Below are positions 63,748 through 64,000 of a stretch of 64,000 bases of DNA, piece after piece (positions within the stretch are counted from its first letter, which is position 1; every line of letters starts with the position of its first letter). This DNA is from Anaerotignum neopropionicum (GTDB lineage: Bacteria > Bacillota > Clostridia > Lachnospirales > Anaerotignaceae), in NCBI RefSeq assembly GCF_001571775.1, contig NZ_LRVM01000004.1, positions 124,001-188,000 of the forward strand, given 5' to 3'. Under the pieces are notes generated by a model. That model searched no databases and was not told where the DNA came from. It saw only the letters and a list, made by a program, of their open reading frames with translations. The position numbers and the translations under genes were made by a program.

Positions 63748-64000
63748 ATGGGATTTACGAAAATCGCATATAACGTGCCTTTATGGGCAGCAATCATATC
63801 ATGGGCCATTGCTCAGAGTTCAAAAATCATTCTGGTATTTATTACGGAAAAGCGATTTGATGCCACCAGAATTGTAGGAACAGGTGGTATGCCAAGCTCC
63901 CATACGGCCTTGGTTATGGCTCTGGCCGTTAGCATTGGGAAATACAATGGTTTTGACTCGCCATTTTTTGCCTTAGCACTTATTTTTTGCTTTGTTGTCA
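63748..64000 (+). CDS. DUF212 / divergent PAP2-family membrane protein (partial)
   Basis: The frame runs off the right edge after 84 residues. GTGGGAGT precedes ATG 63748. A hydrophobic N-terminus (about 8-32) is followed by GTGGMPSSHTALVMALAV, the conserved GGMPSSHTA signature of the DUF212 (YuiD-like) family related to PAP2 phosphatases. Following ispA is a common context. Function unknown; lipid phosphate handling is possible. Confidence 0.88.
   Translation, partial: MGFTKIAYNVPLWAAIISWAIAQSSKIILVFITEKRFDATRIVGTGGMPSSHTALVMALAVSIGKYNGFDSPFFALALIFCFVV

Noticed and set aside
1-64000. CRISPR arrays, prophage genes, toxin-antitoxin pairs or restriction systems
   Set aside because: No regularly spaced repeats, integrase, portal, methylase or typical toxin motifs were found on either strand.

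Overview
The window is a low-GC, AT-rich chromosomal segment of an anaerobic, endospore-forming member of the Bacillota, class Clostridia. The complete spoIIIAA-AH operon, GG(A/G)GG ribosome binding sites, frequent GTG/TTG starts and U-tract terminators support this. A Lachnospirales/Anaerotignum-like host is a guess from gene content, not a sequence match. No rRNA, CRISPR array or intact insertion sequence was seen; one tRNA (Leu-CAA) is present at about 28.3 kb.

Layout. (1) 1-890: gene-poor leader with terminators and a strongly folded, terminator-ended segment that may be a non-coding RNA. (2) 0.8-8.7 kb: a zinc island. A consensus promoter overlapping a Fur-family-type palindrome drives a ZnuABC-like importer, a Zur-like regulator, a His-rich COG0523 GTPase, an unusual GTPase-permease fusion and its TIGR03943 partner; an ArsB/CitM-type permease follows after a gap. 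(3) 9-20.3 kb: an HD-domain protein, then two divergent blocks for uronate/aldonate catabolism. The leftward block is a zinc dehydrogenase plus a TRAP transporter (dctPQM). The rightward block is a GntR regulator, uxaB, uxaA, kdgK and eda. Four GTATAC-centred sites flank the two metabolic operons and suggest one shared repressor. There is no uronate isomerase, so the sugar acid may enter as L-galactonate or L-gulonate. (4) 20.4-33.7 kb: two chemoreceptors and two c-di-GMP enzymes (GGDEF-HD-GYP and GGDEF), with tRNA-Leu, small membrane proteins and a decayed ABC exporter between them. (5) 34.2-37.4 kb: cell-wall enzymes (SH3-NlpC/P60 hydrolase, D,D-carboxypeptidase) around a stretch of apparent mobile-element debris. 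(6) 37.6-44.6 kb: comEA, an OmpR/HK two-component pair, a GerMN protein, comEC and holA. (7) 44.6-53 kb: a MarR/cyclase pair, a pseudo-receiver ANTAR regulator, purA, an exonuclease, an Fe-alcohol dehydrogenase, a divergent amidase and a cyclopropane fatty acid synthase. (8) 53.3-64 kb: a GDSL hydrolase and LytTR protein divergent from spoIIIAA-AH, then Gls24, nusB, xseA, xseB, ispA and a truncated DUF212 gene.

The candidates most worth following are the GTPase-permease fusion in the zinc island, the isomerase-free aldonate pathway with its predicted regulon, the two-component system inside the competence cluster, a 38-bp perfect palindrome between nusB and xseA, and the folded RNA-like segment at 405-697. 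I did not find anything I can firmly call an undescribed defence or mobile system. All calls come from reading the sequence; no database search was possible.
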